Shown piece after piece: positions 61,762 to 64,000 of a DNA stretch of 64,000 nt (position 1 is its first letter; each line of letters starts with the position of its first letter). The stretch spans positions 372,001 to 436,000 of the forward strand of contig CAXXES010000001.1 of assembly GCA_963677175.2 (NCBI GenBank). Reading direction: 5' to 3'. The DNA is from Sunxiuqinia sp963677175 (lineage in GTDB: Bacteria > Bacteroidota > Bacteroidia > Bacteroidales > Prolixibacteraceae). The notes under the pieces are model-generated. The model saw only the letters and a program-made list of their open reading frames with translations, searched no databases and was not told the DNA's origin. Made by a program: the position numbers and the translations under genes.

Positions 61762-61997
61762 GCGGATCTTAGTGGTTTGTTAAACATTAATCCATCCTTC
61801 AAACCTTCCTGAATATAAATAAAAATGGCCTGCAAATCATTCTTTGTCAATCTCAGATAATTATCAAGAATTTGCTGTTCGGTCCATCCGGATGCAAATA
61901 AATTGATGACATGCTCAACCGAAAGACGCGTACCCTTAATCACTGGCTTCCCCACCAAAACTTCTTCATTGACTTCTATATGGTCTCTCCAATCCAT
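61758..61997 (-). CDS. DUF433-domain antitoxin-like protein
   Basis: The 79 residues match DUF433, a winged-helix-like domain: NEEVLVGKPVIKGTRLSVEHVINLFASGWTEQQILDNYLRLTKNDLQAIFIYI. DUF433 proteins are encoded directly upstream of DUF5615 PIN-like toxins, acting as the antitoxin and repressor. Here the partner survives only as a remnant. A perfect -7 element (62003-62010) ends about 6 nt before the ATG, so the mRNA may be leaderless. Confidence 0.88.
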   Translation of the reverse strand: MDWRDHIEVNEEVLVGKPVIKGTRLSVEHVINLFASGWTEQQILDNYLRLTKNDLQAIFIYIQEGLKDGLMFNKPLRSA

Positions 61998-62002
61998 GAA
62001 TA

Positions 62003-62010
62003 CAAAGGTA
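62003..62010 (-). promoter_or_regulatory. -7 element of the DUF433 gene
   Basis: TACCTTTG on the minus strand matches TAnnTTTG exactly. The predicted start coincides with the ATG at 61997. The divergent MNT-HEPN promoter is 84 bp away. Confidence 0.45.
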
Positions 62011-62093
62011 TAATTCTCAACTCACCAGGTACCCTTTCAGCGGGACATTTTTTTCGTAGAAGAAGAATAACAGATGGTATCACTAATTTTTTC

Positions 62094-62101
62094 TACTTTT
62101 G
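62094..62101 (+). promoter_or_regulatory. -7 element of the MNT-HEPN operon
   Basis: TACTTTTG matches TAnnTTTG exactly, with a predicted start near 62108 and a leader of about 33 nt. Confidence 0.5.
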
Positions 62102-62140
62102 GGTATGTGCATCACAAAAAAAAAATGAGGATCATTCAAA

Positions 62141-62461
62141 ATGGACATTAAATCGTTAGCCATCGAAATTAAAGGACATTTGAACAACCATTTGGGCAAT
62201 CTGGTCTCAGATGTGGTCGTATTTGGATCACAGGTCTGGGGAAATTCAGCAAAAGATTCGGACTATGACGTGATTATTATCCTCCGTACCCAATACGATA
62301 GAAAAATCCAACGAAAAATTAATGACCTATGCTACGAACTTGACCTGAAATATGAAATCTTTTTGGATACACAAATTATTTCAGAACAAGAACTGAAAGA
62401 AGGCTTACGGGGGAAACACCCCGTCTTTAAAACCGCTATGCAAAAAGGAATCCATGCATGA
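62141..62461 (+). CDS. MNT-type nucleotidyltransferase (MntA-like antitoxin)
   Basis: The 106-residue minimal nucleotidyltransferase has the motif G29-S30-x10-D41-x-D43 (GSQVWGNSAKDSDYD) and a third acidic site near YEIFLD. In MNT-HEPN toxin-antitoxin systems the transferase AMPylates and so neutralises the HEPN ribonuclease. It overlaps the HEPN gene by 4 nt (ATGA). All catalytic residues seem present, so the antitoxin should be active. Confidence 0.88.
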   Translation: MDIKSLAIEIKGHLNNHLGNLVSDVVVFGSQVWGNSAKDSDYDVIIILRTQYDRKIQRKINDLCYELDLKYEIFLDTQIISEQELKEGLRGKHPVFKTAMQKGIHA

Positions 62462-62862
62462 TTACCAACAGAGATCGCAATATTCTGATTGAATACCGGC
62501 TTGGACAAGCCAGAAACACAATCGATGAAGTTAGTAAGTTGATTGAAGCCAACTTGCTAAACATTGCGGTAAACAGAGTTTATTATGGCCTGTTTTATTG
62601 TCTGACGGCTTTAGCTTTAAAGTATGAATTTCAGTCATCCAAACACGCTCAACTCATTGGGTGGTTTAATAAAGACTTCGTTAAAACAGGATTAATCGAT
62701 ATTCGATACGGGAAAATATTGAGAGATGCATTCAAGAACCGGACTGAGGGAGATTATGTGCCTTTTATCGAATTTGAATTAAGCGACGTTCTAGATATGC
62801 AAAAGGACATGAAGGAATTCATTCGTGTTTTGGAATCATTTATTAGAGCCTCGGATAATTGA
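62458..62862 (+). CDS. HEPN-domain protein (toxin partner of the MNT protein)
   Basis: The 134-residue all-helical HEPN protein has the family helix NRVYYGLFYCLTALAL. The RNase HEPN motif Rx4-6H is not obvious: the corresponding region reads KNRTEGDYVPF, with Arg, Asp and Tyr but no His. This R-x-x-x-DY form is common among HEPN proteins paired with MNT. It may be a weak or non-RNase toxin, or the pair may act in another complex. A shared bidirectional terminator follows at 62929. Confidence 0.85.
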   Translation: MITNRDRNILIEYRLGQARNTIDEVSKLIEANLLNIAVNRVYYGLFYCLTALALKYEFQSSKHAQLIGWFNKDFVKTGLIDIRYGKILRDAFKNRTEGDYVPFIEFELSDVLDMQKDMKEFIRVLESFIRASDN

Positions 62863-62928
62863 GACATTCACATCAAAATCATTGTACCACTCCACTCCAC
62901 CAGTGACCACTTCGATATTTTCTTTAAT

Positions 62929-62965
62929 AAAAAAGCCCCATGCCGTCGGGAGCATGGAGCTTTTT
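62929..62965. terminator. Bidirectional terminator between HEPN and E1 genes
   Basis: AAAAAGC-C-CCATGC and GCATGG-A-GCTTTTT form a stem with one mismatch around an 8-nt loop, with A/T runs at both ends. It can stop transcripts from the HEPN gene and from the convergent E1 gene. Confidence 0.8.
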
Positions 62966-62990
62966 AAAGTATGATGGGAAAAAGAAAAGC

Positions 62991-64000
62991 TTAAACCCCC
63001 AACTTATTCCTGCGGATCTGCTCTGCTTCGGTGAAATTGCTTTTCACCACATGGCCTTTCAGCGGGACAATCTTTTCGTGAATGGCATCGATGATCCAGT
63101 CTGCTTGCGGGAAGAACGCGTCTTCCAACTCGTAAGCCGGCGTGATCCAGTTGCGCGAACCCACCACCACCGGTGGAGCATCCAGCTCATCAAAAGCAAG
63201 CTCGGTAATGGTCGAAGCCATTTCTTTCATAAACGAACCGCGTGCGGTGGCATCTCCGGTAATGATGATTCGGCCGGTCTTTTTCAGTGACTCAATGACA
63301 GGTTTGTAGTTGAACGGCACCAGCGAACGGGCATCAATCACCTCGGCGCTCATGCCATATTTTTCCTGCAACTGATCGGCTGCTTCCAGCACACGATAGA
63401 GGGTTGCCCCAATACTCAAGATGGTTACATCGGTTCCTTCGCGCTTCACATCCGGCTCGCCAAACGGGATTTCGTAATATCCTTCGGGCACACCACCTTC
63501 GTGGAATTGCTCGCCAATGTCGTAAATGCGCTGGCTTTCGAAGAAAATGACCGGGTCAGTTCCCTGCAAGGCTGAGTTCATCAGACCTTTAGCATCGTAT
63601 GGGGTAGCCGGGAAAACCACTTTCAAGCCCGGAATGTGTGCGGGCAGTGCGGTCCAGTCCTGCGAGTGCTGTGCGCCGTATTTCGACCCCACAGAAACAC
63701 GCAATACCACTGGCATCTTGATCACGTTTCCGCTCATGGCCTGCCATTTCGGCAATTGGTTGAACACCTCGTCACCCGAGCGTCCCAGGAAATCGCAGTA
63801 CATGATCTCCGGAATCACGCGTCCACCGCACATGGCATAGCCAATGGCTGTTCCCACAATCGATGCTTCGGAAATGGGTGAATTGAACAGACGATGGTAA
63901 GGCAACGCCTCAGTCAATCCGCGGTAAACGGCAAAAGCGCCACCCCAGTCGCGGTTTTCTTCACCGTAAGCAATCAGGGTTGAATCTTTATAGAACCGGT
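62991..64000 (-). CDS. 2-oxoacid dehydrogenase E1 component, beta/transketolase-C part (partial, runs off right edge)
   Basis: About 336 codons are visible and the frame is open to the edge. The residues nearest the edge read FYKDSTLIAYGEENRDWGGAF, the start of an E1-beta pyrimidine-binding domain, then GTAIGYAMCGGRVIPEIMYCDFLGR, and a C-terminal transketolase-like domain (VTILSIGATLYRVLEAADQL, EVIDARSLVPFN, TGDATARGSFMKEMA). Such subunits with an alpha partner decarboxylate pyruvate or branched-chain 2-oxoacids using thiamine diphosphate. In Bacteroidota alpha and beta are often fused into one chain of about 680 residues; whether that is so here is outside the window. Confidence 0.9.
   Translation of the reverse strand, partial: RFYKDSTLIAYGEENRDWGGAFAVYRGLTEALPYHRLFNSPISEASIVGTAIGYAMCGGRVIPEIMYCDFLGRSGDEVFNQLPKWQAMSGNVIKMPVVLRVSVGSKYGAQHSQDWTALPAHIPGLKVVFPATPYDAKGLMNSALQGTDPVIFFESQRIYDIGEQFHEGGVPEGYYEIPFGEPDVKREGTDVTILSIGATLYRVLEAADQLQEKYGMSAEVIDARSLVPFNYKPVIESLKKTGRIIITGDATARGSFMKEMASTITELAFDELDAPPVVVGSRNWITPAYELEDAFFPQADWIIDAIHEKIVPLKGHVVKSNFTEAEQIRRNKLGV

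Overview
The window comes from a member of the Bacteroidota, most likely a Marinilabiliales/Prolixibacteraceae-type marine or sediment relative. Four things point there: a SusC/SusD pair with an ECF sigma/FecR switch, a type IX secretion (T9SS) adhesin locus with a PorP/SprF protein, probable glycine-lipid acyltransferases, and at least ten intergenic matches to the Bacteroidota -7 promoter element TAnnTTTG. The family-level assignment is inference. Both edges cut genes: a second ftsZ on the left and a 2-oxoacid dehydrogenase E1 gene on the right.

Region 1 (1-16300, minus strand) is a complete, tightly packed dcw cluster read mraZ-rsmH-ftsL-ftsI-murE-mraY-murD-ftsW-murG-murC-ftsQ-ftsA-ftsZ-ftsZ. 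It makes peptidoglycan precursors and builds the division ring. Two features are unusual. There are two tandem ftsZ paralogues, both with intact GTPase motifs as far as seen. Four ARGTGR boxes at exact 10-bp spacing lie upstream of mraZ and look like the MraZ operator. The only loose junction, murD-ftsW, is filled by a dispersed repeat.

Region 2 (16500-30600) is mixed housekeeping: a probable glycine-lipid acyltransferase pair (glsA/glsB-like), an HU-like DNA-binding protein with an elaborate promoter (TTG-N20-TATATTTG plus four palindromic boxes at an exact 22-bp period), a PurF-like amidotransferase with a SPOR protein, a small redox/iron group (AhpD-like, NifX-like, MbfA-like), a zinc-protease lipoprotein candidate, alkaline phosphatase, a BASS transporter, a PlsC-like acyltransferase and a 7TM sensor kinase.

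Region 3 (30700-47600) holds a RhlE-type helicase and then the T9SS surface locus: a 2383-residue multidomain adhesin without a recognisable sorting domain, small secreted proteins, a 725-residue protein with thrombospondin-3-like repeats and a type B sorting domain, and a PorP/SprF-family outer-membrane protein. Repeat-rich non-coding DNA follows.

Region 4 (47600-54600, minus) is sigma - FecR - SusC - SusD, a TonB-dependent uptake system without degradative enzymes in view. Region 5 (54700-64000) has an LpxH-type phosphatase overlapping a glycosyltransferase, a SRPBCC-GyrI fusion, a YhcH protein, tRNA-Gln, a DUF6261 protein with an eight-unit ~41-bp tandem array upstream, a decaying DUF433/DUF5615 toxin-antitoxin pair, an intact MNT-HEPN pair, and the E1 gene.

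The strongest candidates for something not previously described are the 22-bp box array at the HU-like promoter, the 41-bp hairpin array next to DUF6261, the shared AGGTCACGGACCT element, and the tandem ftsZ pair. All readings are from sequence inspection only.
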